A stretch of 64,000 nt of DNA from Alligator mississippiensis (Eukaryota; Chordata; Crocodylia; Alligatoridae): NCBI RefSeq assembly GCF_030867095.1, contig NC_081824.1, positions 239,532,719 to 239,596,718 on the forward strand. The letters are read 5' to 3'. The translations under genes were made by a program, and so were the position numbers. Shown one piece after another: positions 1 through 10,800 of this stretch (its first letter is position 1; every line of letters starts with the position of its first letter). A model generated the notes under the pieces. That model saw nothing but the letters and a program-made list of their open reading frames with translations. It searched no databases and was not told where the DNA came from.

Positions 1-960
1 ATGCCAGACATCCACCTGTTCCTGTGGGCATGGTACACAAGCCAGATCTGCAAGCTGGTGACTGGGTCAGCACCACAACACCCTGCCTAGTAAAGTTTTT
101 TCCAGGTCAGCTGAGACAGTGAGGGGTGTACGCACCAACTAACTGGAAACCATGGAGCATGGAACACCCCAGGCTTTACAGAGTCCTGAATGAGTTCCAG
201 AGTGAGTACAGGCTACAGAAGGAAAGCCCAATGATTATGACTAACCACAGGAAAATACAGAAGGCAGTCAGAGACAGAGACATACTATCAACCATGGAGA
301 TGCTCCCCGAAGACAACTGCCAAGCCTTCTGGAACCGGATCTTCCACAAGGACCTATGAAAGAACCACAGACACTTGGATATGCAGAAAGGGATGAGGGA
401 TTCGACCCAACTGCCCCAGGTAAACCTGCCAAGATGAAAGAGAGACCATCAACCACTTTCTAAGGCTCTGTCCCTATGCCAAGGTAGTGTGGAAAAAGAT
501 AAGTCGGCTCCTTGAAGAGGTAACGGGAGTCAGCTGATGACAAGGGAGGCGGCACTGTACAGAGACTAAACAGCAGGGGTCTGAAACAGCTGACTTTGAC
601 CAGTTTGTGTCCTACATCAGGAGCACCCTGTGGCAATGCGGGAACCTACTGGCGTATGGACACACGGAGCTTGAGGAAACAGACTGTGTCAAAATGTTTC
701 TGATTGAACTCCAGTCCTACTACCGGAAAGTGGGAGAGGACGGAGAAGATGCGGCCAACTCCACTTGGCAAAGGGACTCTTGGCAAAGGCTATCCAAAGA
801 CACTCTGAGAGGCGGAGTAGTCAGCAATAATGAAGATGACAGCAACACACTGGACCTTGAAATGGCAATGATGACAACAGCAGTGTCAGTAGCAGGAGAA
901 GGACCAGTGAAAGCAACAGTGACAACAACAAAGACAGGGAATAAGCATACAGTGTAAACC
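1..960 (+). mobile_element. Degenerate non-LTR retrotransposon end, Tx1/L1-like ORF2 C terminus
   Basis: Broken reading frames suggest the end of a LINE ORF2. Frame 3 is open from 126 to 359 after a stop at 120. The signal then moves to frame 1, where about 442-534 reads ETINHFLRLCPYAKVVWKKI, like the zinc-knuckle-associated ETxxHFLxxCPxAxxVW segment after the reverse transcriptase in Tx1-like elements. After a stop at 535-537 the same frame runs to 957 (TLWQCGNLLAYGHTEL...), resembling the family's last helical region. At least one frameshift and two stops mark it as dead. It continues beyond the left edge. A retroviral origin was considered and fits less well. Confidence 0.5.
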
Positions 961-1092
961 CCAACAGCCGGGTGAGAATTAAGCGACTGTTACAGAAAGG
1001 ATGGGGACATGGATGTGTGGGTTTGACCATTATAAGAGGTGCACATGTTTTAAATGTGTTTTAAGGTTTGTGTAGAAATGCTTATGCAGGAT

Positions 1093-1124
1093 GTTGTGTG
1101 TGTGTGTGTGTGTGTACACACACT
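1093..1124. repeat. (GT)n microsatellite
   Basis: About ten GT units followed by ACACAC, so the tract can fold on itself. It abuts the left end of repeat R copy 1. Confidence 0.9.
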
Positions 1125-1880
1125 AGCTAATTGCCTGCCAAGAATGATGGGGCGGGGGAGTGGGTGTGGATGGAGCCCTATGCCACCCCTGCCACCCCCG
1201 TCCAGGCCCACTCCACCCTTTCCTCCTGCTGCTTGGGGTCCGGGCCCATTCCCCACGCTCCGTGCTGCAGCGGCGGGGGGAGGGAAGGAATGGACCCAGG
1301 CCTGATGCGGGGGAGGACTGGGCCCACTCCCCCAGCTGCTGCTGTGTTGGACCGCGTCAAGCCAGGCCCACTGGTCCCCCCTGCTCCATGTTGGGCCTGG
1401 GCCCACTCCTCCCCTTCCAACACCACTGCTGCTGCAGCGCACCCACTCCTCCCCCCCCCCCCCAATCAGGCCTGCTCCTTTTCTCTGCCACTGCCAGCTC
1501 GGCCCTGCAGGCAGTGATGATGGAAGGGGGGAGGGGTGGGCCGAGGCCAGCACCAGTGGCAGCCACCCCCCCCCACAGCATCCCGACCCCACTCCCCCGC
1601 CCCCCGCACCACCTCTGCCATCACCTGCAAGGGGGGGGACGAGGCCAGCTCCGGTGGCCTCATTCCCGCCCCCCCTCTGCTCCATCATCATCACCTGCAG
1701 GGAACAGAGCAGTGCTGGCCTTGCCCCCCCCAGCTCTGTTCCCCATGCCCCCACCATCGTGGCGGCGCATTGCCACCCATCCGAGCGCTTCTTCACGCTC
1801 TTATTGGCTGATTGGCAATCAGAGCACGAACAAAGTGTTATAGACAGACAGATTAAGGCTTTATAAAATATATTTTAAAA
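1124..1880 (+). repeat. GC-rich interspersed repeat R, copy 1
   Basis: Starts near ACTAGCTAATTGCC and ends with ATAGACAGACAGATTAAGG then CTTTATAAAATATA and an A run. The interior (about 1150-1770) is strongly C-rich on the + strand, with imperfect repeats of GGCCCACTCC and GCTGCTGC motifs and long C runs. The same two ends with a different GC-rich interior occur at 7432-7820, which defines it as a repeat. Long predicted frames inside are low-complexity and are not called. The A-rich 3' end suggests retroposition, but I do not recognise the family. Confidence 0.55.
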
Positions 1881-2880
1881 AAAAAATCTCAGCTTTTTAA
1901 GTACCAAAGCGAGGGTGGTAGGGCTGGCTCTTGCCCTCCTAGTGCCAGCCTGGTACTGCAGTACCTTCAGGCCCAGTGCCAGTTCTCTTCAGAGAGAACA
2001 GCCACCCATTATCTTAAAAGGAACATGCACAAAAAAAGGTTCCCATCAGCATGTTTGCACAATGTGGGCCATGTGTTTTATAGTCATGCTCAGTGTTGGT
2101 TACATTTAATCAACTTTATAGTTCATTTCCATTGCTGAGCACATGATGATTTGGCAACAGTTTAATGAAAGACAATGTATTTAGTGAGATTTCCTTGTAT
2201 ACAGTTATAAAATGGGGGGGGGGGGAGGGGGAACCTCATCTTGGAGTTAAATAAATAGAGTAAGTATACTCCAAATTAAAAACAAATCTTTAATACCTGT
2301 GCAATGAAAAGGTGAGGACAAATTACTAACTGCTGGAATGTCAGCCTGGTTTGTAAAAAGGGTGTCTCTAAGGTTCTTAAAGAGGTAACTATGAGATTTT
2401 TCTAAGAAGCTAAAAATATTTGCTTGGAGTAAGAAGAAAGGCTCTTATGAAGATTTATCTAGCTTTATTTGATTTATTTAATTTAAGTTTTACTACTGTT
2501 TCTAGCACATGAATTGTTTTCTTTCCCTTCTTTCTTTTTTTTCCACTTGAAAATGGTGATTTTTTTTCCTTTTAAATTTTACATTTATTTCATGTTTTAA
2601 TTTCCATATAATGTGTTTTGGATATTTTCTTTTCTTTAGAAAAGTTTTACTACTGCAAAATATATAAACAAAATAGAAACATGAGGGGAAAAATGATTTT
2701 TAACTGGAGGGGTTTGCCTGTTACAGCTCCTAAGGGATAACAGGTGCAACAACATGGGTAGATCCAGCAGTTCCACTACAACATAGAGATCTGATTCACA
2801 AAGATAAGATAGCTTTTCTACTGGAAGCAACCATCTATCTCCTTCTCTACTGTTTCATAGTCTGGTGATTTGTGGAAACA
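1881..2880. other. AT-rich sequence, no gene seen
   Basis: Contains a G-rich run at about 2214-2231 and T-rich stretches near 2530-2600. Nothing else recognised. Confidence 0.6.
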
Positions 2881-2884
2881 CTAT

Positions 2885-2935
2885 AGGAACATAGGATTGG
2901 AAGTGTCTCCTGGATCAAGTCTAACCCCCTTGTAT
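2885..2935 (-). mobile_element. CR1 3' end relic
   Basis: Short stretch (AACATAGGATTGGAAGTGTC...) matches the reverse complement of the CR1 3' end (TAGGATTGGAAGGGACCTC type). Degraded; only the terminal 50 bases are recognisable. Confidence 0.45.
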
Positions 2936-3051
2936 TCACAGGCAAGCATTTACCCAAGGTTTCACCAAAATTATGCAAAAAGCTGTCACCTCAGAATGTC
3001 TCACACAACTACAAGGCACAAGACTAGGCATGCCAAGATTACCTTATGATA

Positions 3052-3217
3052 GTGGGGCCAACCTTTTTGGCAGACATGCCACAAATTAAGCCTGCACCTT
3101 CTCTAAAGGCTACTCCAATCCCTTCCTCTGTTTTCTGCTCTTTGCCCAATCTGCCTTGTGGAACACACAGGGACTGCCTGTACCACTCATGACACACATG
3201 CCACAGGTTGGCCACCT
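3052..3217. mobile_element. Small hAT-like non-autonomous element
   Basis: The left end GGGGCCAACCTTTTTGGCA and the right end (reverse complement GGTGGCCAACCTGTGGCA) form imperfect terminal inverted repeats of the hAT/Charlie style. No clear target duplication found. About 166 bp. Confidence 0.5.
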
Positions 3218-3534
3218 GAAGTGCTGGGATGTGGGTGATAGGTCTGAGGTCACTTGAGGGAATCAAGGCACTGAACAGAATCAAGATAAGTGAATGGAAT
3301 CTAAGGCAAAAAGGTCAAGGAAGCAAGAAGTCAAGCTAAGAGCAGGGTCTGGGTGTAAGCCAGGGTGAGAAGGCAGAAGATTACCCAGAGAGTGGAGTAC
3401 AGGAGCAAGTCAAAGGGAACAGGAAAGCAGTCTAGGCTCAGGTTGAGCCCTGGTGCCCAGACGCTCCCTGTTCTAGTTCAATAGTTTATATGGGGAAAGT
3501 GATATAACTGAAGGATTTTACTAACCAGCACCAA

Positions 3535-4345
3535 AAGATGCATGTGTCCAACTTGGTACCACAGTTAATGCCATTCCTCTCAAGTCTGTGGAGAGGTTTT
3601 GCCACTTTGAACGCATGTTGTCACAAAATGCTATGATGGAAAATGAGATTACCCACCACACAGCCAAGGCCAATTCTGCATTTGAAATGCTGTTCCATTG
3701 CCTGGAGAACAATAGGGATATGAAACTAAGCACTCGGCTTCATGTCTATCGTACAGTCGTGCTCACAACACTCCTGTACGGTTGTGCAACCCAGGCAATA
3801 CATCTCCCCTGCATCAGAAGTCTTGATCAGTACCATATGCACTATTTGCAAGATGAAATAGCAGGACAAGATTTCCAGCACTGAAATCCTTAAATGTTGT
3901 CACATGTTCAGTCAAGAAAGCTCTGCTATGATGGCTTAGATGCAGCATTCACATGACCAACTTGAGAATGCCTAAGGCTATATTTTATGTTCAGCTAAAG
4001 CAAAGATGGTCAATACAGAAGAGAGAGTACAAAGATAACATTAAATCCAATCTGAAAGCATAGCGGGTCAACACCAATAGTGGGAAAGCAACAGTACAAA
4101 ACAGAACAAGGTGATTGTCATTTTGTAATGTTGCTGCAAACCATTTTGAAATAAAGCACTTTGATGCCTTGTGTAACAAATGTAAACAGCACAAAGCAAT
4201 AACAGAACCACTTGTCATGCTCATGGGCAATCTCACATGTACCACATGCAGCTGTGTCTGAAGATCTCAGGTTGATCCCTTGCACGTATTCACTAGTGTT
4301 TTCTGAGTTCTCATACTTTGACCCCAACATGACATTCTCATCACC
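3535..4345 (+). mobile_element. Degenerate RTE-like LINE, ORF2 C terminus
   Basis: Frame 3588-3884 encodes AFEMLFHCLENN...KLSTRLHVYRTVVLTTLLYGC, the conserved region after the reverse transcriptase active site of RTE-type elements (VYRAVVLTTLLYGCETW). After a frame change, 3860-3900 reads QDKISSTEIL, and further pieces (MPKAIFY, YKDNIKSNLKA) follow to about 4070. A Cys/His-rich tail lies at about 4180-4270. Frameshifts and stops show it is inactive. The clade assignment is from recalled motifs. Confidence 0.7.
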
Positions 4346-4945
4346 AATATTGTTTTTTTAGACTGAACCAAGCTATTTGGATGGATGTCAAGACTTGTGG
4401 TGTTTTCTGATAGGGTTATTTGACAACCAGGCTCTTCACAGAGGCTAAGTGTGTCTTGGACTAATGTTAAGATTTGTTTTACCCTGTTAAAAAAAGATCC
4501 ACATGGGCAGATTATTGTTACCTCTGCCTGTGCTCAGGCAGCTTTTGTAGGATGCCTGACAAAAGTCCCCATAGCAGAAATATGCAGCACAAATGTGTTC
4601 CCAGGTTCACCCTTCAACATTCCCTAATGCAAATTTCTAGGTCAGACAAACTTTGGTGGGGTTGTCTTGCAGTTACTCATCCTACACATCTGCAGTCATA
4701 CACCTCCTGGTAATGGTCCACCTGTTTACTAAACAGCAAGAGTAAACACTCTTTTGAAGACTAGTTACCTACCTCTTAGAAGCTACAATTCTTCCAAGAC
4801 CTGTTCTCAGAGATTCCAAGTCCTGCCTTCCATTCTCACTGATCAGTCTTGCCCCTGTGATTCTTAACCAGTGCAGTGCTAAGTGCTGGTGGCCTTTTAT
4901 GCCCTTGCAACAGCAAGCCAAATGGTAAGCAGGTTTGGACCCACT
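4346..4945. other. Intergenic, nothing recognised
   Basis: Mixed-composition unique-looking sequence between the RTE-like fragment and the first palindromic MITE. No supported gene. Confidence 0.5.
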
Positions 4946-5424
4946 GGACACATCTTTATGTGTATTAAGTTGAAGTAATAAACTTTGGTGCTTATCACGC
5001 TGGAGTTTATTGCTTTCCAGGTGCTGCATTTATATGTGCACCCAAGAGCGCAGCATGATGAACCAGGTCAGAGCAGCCCTGGCTGGCAGGCAGTCTGGGG
5101 GTCAGCCTGCCAGCCCAGGGCTGCTCCAACTTTGCTCAATGTGCTGTGGAGTGGCTGCCTAGTACACAAGGGTGTTTCAGTGCAGGGCTAGCTGGCAGGC
5201 AACTCCTGTACTGAAGCACCCTTGTGCCTCAAGCCGTCAGGGCAGCGTCTATATGTGCACTGCTGTGTAGTAAAAAACTTTGCAGCAGGATAGTACTTGT
5301 ATACAAGTACTATCCTGCCACAGAGTTAATTAGTTTACTTCCGCCTAATAGGGGCGCACATGTAAATGCCAGATTTACAGCAGAGCTAATTAGTCAGCTC
5401 CACTTTAAACATGTACTTGTTCCC
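4946..5424. mobile_element. Palindromic MITE family P, copy A
   Basis: Ends GGACACATCTTTATGTG and (reverse complement) GGGAACAAGTACATG resemble the family TIR GGGTGCATCTACATGTG. The interior has the family stem: GGCTGC...CACAAGGGTG...TTCAGTGCAGGGCTAG at 5150-5190, answered in inverse by CCTGTACTGAAGCACCCTTG at 5206-5225. A perfect 34-base palindrome lies at 5285-5318. Left flank ACT, right flank TCT. Confidence 0.6.
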
Positions 5425-5965
5425 TCTGGTTGCTGCTTTTTCAGAAGTCCAATTTTGTTGGGCCTAGGGCACATGTAAACCAAGAGCAGAATTTATGGGG
5501 ACAACACATCTTAAAGAAACAGAATAAACTGTAGAGTAAGAAGAATAAATATTTTTTTTTTGTACAGACCACTGAAAAAGAGCATGTCAAATCATCTTTC
5601 AATGGGTGGTCCATATGAATCCAAAGGTGCTCTATGAATTATTACAGAAAGCAGATTGTCCTGATTCCATACAAGATGGAGATTGTGTTGGCAGAGGTTT
5701 TTGTTTTAATAGGCTGATTTAATTTACATGGTGAAACAATAGCATTACAATAGACTTTTTAGCTAAGAGGTATTATAATCTGACAAGTACAGTGAGATAT
5801 ACAACAAAATACGATTATTCATGTTCATTTGTCACATTTTGTTTTGCTGGTTTTGTTACATGCTGATTGGTTTGCAAGCAATCACCAGTTACTTTTTAGT
5901 TATCTGAGCCCTGGCTCTGAGGTTTTGTTCTTCTCCCAAGCTGCTTTCAAGGGAATAGATTAGCT
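5425..5965. other. AT-rich intergenic stretch, nothing recognised
   Basis: No gene or recognisable repeat seen. Confidence 0.5.
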
Positions 5966-5966
5966 G

Positions 5967-7269
5967 GGGGCATCTATGTGTAATTAATGCACAGATAGCT
6001 TACTGTGCCGTAAGCTTTCCATGAGTGCACATCTACATGTACACCCATCAGGAGCTAATTTGATCCCAACCAGCGCATCCAGACAAGAGTGGATGTGCAG
6101 TATGTGATGCCTCAGACCATGGTGGGGGGTTGACCCCAGGAGATCCTGGGGTCAGAAAAAGCCATGTTGAAAAAAGGGTGGTGCACATGGCAGCAGCCTG
6201 CACCACCCAAAACCAGAGCCTAGCTAGCCAGAGCCACATTCTACCTGCCAGCCAGCTCCATACTGTAGGAGCACCACATCTGCAGCTCCCTAAAGTCCCC
6301 AGGGCCCCAGGTAAGGGTCCTGGCACCAGCACAGTTTCTGGCCAAGCCTCCCCTACCCCACCTGAGGTAACATGCTGTGCGCCAGAGCACGCATGGCATG
6401 GGTGTTCCCTGGTGACAAGTAGCAGCAGTGCACCTTGTCTCCAGGGAAACATGTTCCTGCTCATGGTGACACGCCCAACAGAAACAGTTCAAGGCAGGGA
6501 TATTCCTCCCCTCCTCTGCTACTATATGGCAGCCAGGGAAAGCTCTAGGCTTCCCCAGGTTCCAGCTCCAGATTGGCAGGGAGCACTGAGGTTAGGCCTG
6601 GGACCCAGGAGGTGGGGGAAATTGTCCCATCTCTGACAGCTGCTTCCCACCCCTACACATGCCCTAGGCAGCTGCTTTCTGCCTAAACCCCACTCTGATT
6701 GCAGAGCTGGGGCAGAGACAATGTCCCCTGCCCCTGCAGCAAGCAGCTCCTGACCCCCCACTCCAAGATCAAAGCTGGGGCTGCAACATTGCCCCCTGCT
6801 CCCAACAGCTGCCTGCTGTGGGGCCTGGCTCCAGTTGTGGAGCTGGGGTGGGGACAGTGTTGATCTGAGATGGGAGGCAACCAGTGTCGATTGGCAATTG
6901 GAGCTGGACCCAGCAGCAGGCAGCTCCTGAGGGAGGGAGCAACATCTCAGCCTCTGGCTTCAATCTCAGACCTGGGAGCTGAGAGCTGACTGCTTCAGAG
7001 GCAGGAGACAATGTTCCCACCCTAGCTCTGCAATCAGTCAGCCCTGGCAGCAGGCAGCTGCCCATGGGAAGGGAGGGGGCCAGGGGAGAGTTCTCTCACT
7101 CTTGCTGCCTAGAGTAGAGTGACCAATTTACTCCCAGTCAGTTATATAACAATGTGCTACCGTGCAGTAGCTACTGCACAGTATATCTACTACCTCTATT
7201 TACAGGTACTAGAAAACCATGCAGTAGGTCAATCTACTGCACAGTAAAGCGGCTCATGTAGACACACCC
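5967..7269. mobile_element. Long MITE-like element related to family P, copy B
   Basis: Left end GGGGCATCTATGTGTAATTA and right end CATGTAGACACACCC form imperfect TIRs like those of the other P copies. A second CATCTACATGTACACCC lies at 6030-6047, suggesting a composite. The interior (6640-7080) has loose tandem units around GCAGCTGC, CTGGGGCAGAGACAATG and related words. Near the right end, 7155-7255 is rich in TACTGCACAGTA-like inverted motifs. Flanks CTG/TTG are compatible with a 3-bp duplication. Open frames inside are not supported as genes. Confidence 0.5.
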
Positions 7270-7431
7270 TTGAAGTGTGAATGTCTTCTCTGGTTGATGA
7301 GAAGCTCTCAGAGGTGATAAGTCCCAGGGAGAGACTCTTTTCAGGTGGGCTAGGAAGATTTAAAATGTTGGGATTATATGGGATTTTTACTACAAAATCT
7401 CTATAATGCTTGGAGCAGAAAATGTGGTTAG

Positions 7432-7820
7432 TAAATCACTAGCAAATTGCCCTTCAGTAATGATGGCAGGGACAAAGTGATGGCAAGAATGGAGTGTGGG
7501 GGGCGAAGCCAGTGCCGCACCACCACCACCCCACGCCACTGCTGTCTCCGAGGAGCAGGGCTGAGGGGGAGGGGGGGAGGCCAGCAGTGCTGGCCTTGCT
7601 CTCCTGCTCTGTGCCCTCCATCCCTGCCATCATTCTCCCCTGACCTGCCCCCAGCTCTGAGTCTGCCCCCCCCCCCCCCCCCGCTGTCATTGCAGCGCTC
7701 CATTCCCACTGTCATTCTTGACTGGCAACTCACCCCACATGCAGCACTGGCTAGAGCCACACTCCCCAAGCCCTTTACAGACAGATAGATGGACTAAGCC
7801 CTTTATATATATAGAATAAT
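7432..7820 (+). repeat. GC-rich interspersed repeat R, copy 2
   Basis: Left end CACTAGCAAATTGCCCTTCA and right end ACAGACAGATAGATGGACTA followed by AGCCCTTTATATATATAGAA match the ends of the copy at 1124-1880, with a shorter, different GC-rich interior. A run of 17 C lies at 7666-7682. The frames reading through it are low-complexity shadows. Confidence 0.55.
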
Positions 7821-7981
7821 AAAATTAATTCAAAGAAAATTGTCCTTTCAGGTAACACCTGTATAGAAAATTTCTGGAGTAACATGTTTTGCCTGTTTGT
7901 GCCTTGACTTTTTGTTTTCTGGAGTTTCCTGCTCTTTAAATTGTGTTGTTCTCCACAAAAAGGAAATTGCTCTTGCTGTTT

Positions 7982-8150
7982 AAGCATGAGAGATCTAGCT
8001 TTGCCATTGAGTTTCTGGGTATCCTTGAGCAAATCATTTGACTTTTGGGTGCCTCAGTTTTCTCATCTGTAAAATTAAGCTGATGACTCTTCCATGTCTT
8101 ACAGAGGTATTGTGGGGCTAAGCTAACATTTGCAAGCATTTTGAGGCCTT
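7982..8150 (+). mobile_element. MIR SINE relic
   Basis: Contains the MIR core order: GATCTAGCTTTGCC, then CCTTGAGCAAATCATTTGAC, then TGCCTCAGTTTTCTCATCTG plus TAAAATTAAG. Diverged, + orientation. Confidence 0.75.
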
Positions 8151-8829
8151 TCAGTTGAAGATGCTGTTGCTATGCATAGTTATAGTATTTTTTCCTCCGG
8201 TACTCTATTAGTGGAGCTTGTGGCATGAATAAACATTGAAATGTGCTAAAGGGCAGGCAGTTCAATTCAGCATAATAAATAATGAATCTAATGAAAGCTA
8301 TAAGCTTTTCTGTCTCACAGAAACCTGCAGGCTATTCCTTTCTAGCTTGGTTTTTCTTGCTCTGCTCCAACTGCTCAGCTGGCCTGAAAGTGTCATGAAA
8401 GAAACTTACACTGTGGCACTGTATTGCAGCTCCTTAATCTTTCCCTTCTTTTTGGAGCTTGAAAGCAAGGGCCTCCACAGAGGATCTAATATCAAAAGAG
8501 GGTAATATCACTACATAGAGGAGAAAAATAAGTACCAAATTTCCTGAATAGTAAACAGGTTTCTTTTTCTTTTTTTAAGGAAGCTGAACTCTTCCCTGGC
8601 TCGGCCTTTGGCCTGCAGAGTTCTACGCCTGCCTGCTGCAGCTCGGGCTATAGCAGCAGTCCCCCCAAAAGAGTTTGTTTTATAAAGTATCATAAATGTT
8701 AACAGTGGCGGGACTGGCGGGACAAACTGAGCAAGTTCTTCAACATCTGTGGCTAGGAGGGAGTGTCTCAAACGCCGCTTCTCCTCCACGGAGGCTGACA
8801 CCGCTCCCAGGCTCCATCCATCGGCTTCG
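8151..8829. other. Flank before CpG island 1, no supported gene
   Basis: A 109-codon minus-strand frame (8511-8840) starts at the island edge but has no recognised domain and is not called. Otherwise ordinary sequence. Confidence 0.5.
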
Positions 8830-10050
8830 CAGCCGCGCATGACGTGAGTTCATAGAGACAGAGGCGGCGGCGGGGCTTGGCAACGGCCAGGCTTGCACTT
8901 GCCCGAGACTGGCACCAGGGGGCAGGCTGGCGATGGCTGTGTCTGGCTGCGGCAGCGGCGAGCCTGTTCCCCGTGCCCCCCGCAGCCAAGCGCGGCGCGG
9001 GCGGGAAGCAGGAGGCAGAAGCGAAGCGAGACGGAGGAGAGGCCCTCGAGCTCGGCCTCCGCGCCCGCCTCACGCTGCTCTCGGGGGCGACGCGGGAGGA
9101 CAAGGCAGCCCAGCCTCCCCCAGGCCCGCGCCGCGGCGGATGCAGCGTGCCTGGCTCCCGCCCGCAGGGCCGGGCCAGCCAGCGCATCCTTCCGGTCCGG
9201 CGCATGCCCTGCGTCCTGGCGCAGCATGGGCGGCTGCGGGGCCCCGGGCTCCTGGGAGCGGGTCCCGGGTCTGTGCCGTCTGGAGCGCCCGGGCTTGCAA
9301 GCGGGAGCCGAGAGGCAGGGGGAGGCTGCAGCGCGCGCCGGAGGTGGTGCCGGGCCGGCTCTCCGTCCGAGCCAGGAGGGCTGCAGCCCGAGACTTGGGC
9401 GCCGAGCCCCGGAGCCCGCCCTGCTCCCCGGCCCGGAGCGGGCGCTCCAGTCTGGCCGCTTCCTCGCTCCCAGCGGGTGGCGCGGGCTGCAGCCCTCCTG
9501 ACGCGGACGCGGAGCCGGGTCCGGCAGCTCCTCTTTCCGCTCGGCCAGTGTGGCTGCAGCAGTGTGGCGCGGCGCGGCGCGAGCAGAGCCCTCCCGGCAC
9601 TAGGGGCGCTCCTCCGCCGCGTCCCTTGTGACCCGGCTCCCTGCCCCGGGCCCGGCTCTGCGGCGCAGGGGTCCGCTTGCGGCACCGCGCATCCAGCGCT
9701 CGCCCGCCGCCGGCTGGCCGGCCCGACCCGCAGGACCTCCGCCTCAGGCCCGCTCTGCCAAGCCAAGGGAGCCAAAAACGAAAGAAGGAAGCAAGTAGCA
9801 GGGGAGGCCCCGGGCCGCGCGAGCGGAGATCTCGGTGCCCGCCAGTGCCCGGGTGAGCCCCGAGGTGGCACCAGCCCAGGCCTCTCTCCTCGGCGGGGAT
9901 GCAGATCCACACCTCCCCGGGGAGCCAGACCCCCCGCACCCGGCTCGTTTTCCTTGCAAGTGGTTCTGCCTAGCAGACAAGAGTGGAGGTTCCCCAGCTT
10001 CGGGGCCAAACCTGGCCTAGCCCAGCCCTCAGGGGCAGTCTACAGCTCAC
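8830..10050. promoter_or_regulatory. Upstream CpG island 1
   Basis: About 1.2 kb of GC-rich sequence with frequent CpG, sharply different from the flanks. Its left edge has a CRE-like TGACGT (about 8839) and an X-box-like half site CTTGGCAACGG (about 8877-8887). Long open frames run on both strands, but they are low-complexity Ala/Arg/Pro/Gly strings with no domain I recognise, which is expected of GC-rich DNA. It may be a distal promoter, the start of an upstream or antisense non-coding transcript, or a regulatory element. No gene is called. Confidence 0.7.
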
Positions 10051-10189
10051 CTAGGTAATCCACTCCGCTGTCTCACTTCTCTAAACCGTGTAGAAGTTTC
10101 CCCTGACAGCCCACCTAAGCTACTTTGCTGCAACTCCAAGCCACGGGTCTGTGTTCTGTTCTGGGCAGCAAGAGAGAAAACATTTCCCC

Positions 10190-10430
10190 TCTTTTTTTAT
10201 GGCAACCCTTCCGGTTTATGAAGGCTGCTATCATGTCCCTTCTTTTTCTGCAAGCTGGACGTGTCTGTTTTTTCCAAGCCCCTTATCATTGTTGATGCTT
10301 GCCTCTGGACCCTCTCTAACTTCTCCATGTCCTTTTAAAAAATGTGGAGCCCAAAACTACTCTGTACTCTAAATGAGGCCTAACTAGTGCCAAGTAAAAA
10401 GGCACTATCAGTTCTCATGTCTTGCACCTT
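10190..10430 (-). mobile_element. CR1 fragment (old)
   Basis: Reverse complement of CR1 ORF2 C-terminal coding: GAAGGCTGCTATCATGTCCC, TCTGGACCCTCTCTAACTTC, ATGTGGAGCCCAAAACTACTC, CTAAATGAGGCCTAACTAGT in the expected order. Confidence 0.75.
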
Positions 10431-10582
10431 GTGAGCCTGGAAGCTGCCCGAGAACCCACAGGGCCGCCCAGGGGGGAAACCTGGCCCCTTGCTGCAGGCA
10501 GCTGGGGGGGGGGGGGGGTGTTGCTGTGTTGGGACCCAGCTGGCTGCAAGAGCAGAGAGGCATAAAGGGATGCAGTAGACAG

Positions 10583-10800
10583 TTTCATAGTTGTTGGGTC
10601 TGGAAGGGACCTTACAGATCATCAGGTCCAGCCCCCCTGCCCTTGGGCAGGAAAGACTGCTGGGGTCAGATGAACCCAGCAAGTTGGGCCTCAAGACTGC
10701 TGTCAAAGAAGCTTATCTGCCTACAGCCCATGCACAGTCTCTCTTACATGCTACAGGTGAAAACATACCTGCCTGGACAGGTCCTGCTCCAGAGCCTTTT
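10583..10800 (-). mobile_element. CR1 3' end
   Basis: TTCATAGTTGTTGGGTCTGG AAGGGACCTTACAGATCATC is the reverse complement of a CR1 3' terminus. The inner boundary is uncertain. The G run at about 10504-10519 lies just outside. From 10800 to 11460 nothing further is recognised. Confidence 0.65.

Noticed and set aside
1..960. Retroviral pol end (LQAGDWV resembles an integrase C-terminal motif)
   Set aside because: The following frames fit a LINE ORF2 C terminus with HFLRLCPYAKVVW much better, and no LTR or env-like sequence follows.
1050..1843. Protein genes in the C-rich block (248- and 227-codon frames)
   Set aside because: Low-complexity sequence of interspersed repeat R, open on both strands at once.
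6048..6636. 138- and 168-codon overlapping frames
   Set aside because: They lie within a MITE-like element and overlap on opposite strands; no motif.
8768..10058. Long open frames (up to about 410 codons) on both strands in CpG island 1
   Set aside because: Overlapping frames on both strands with Ala/Arg/Pro/Gly-biased products and no domain; expected where stop codons are rare in GC-rich DNA.
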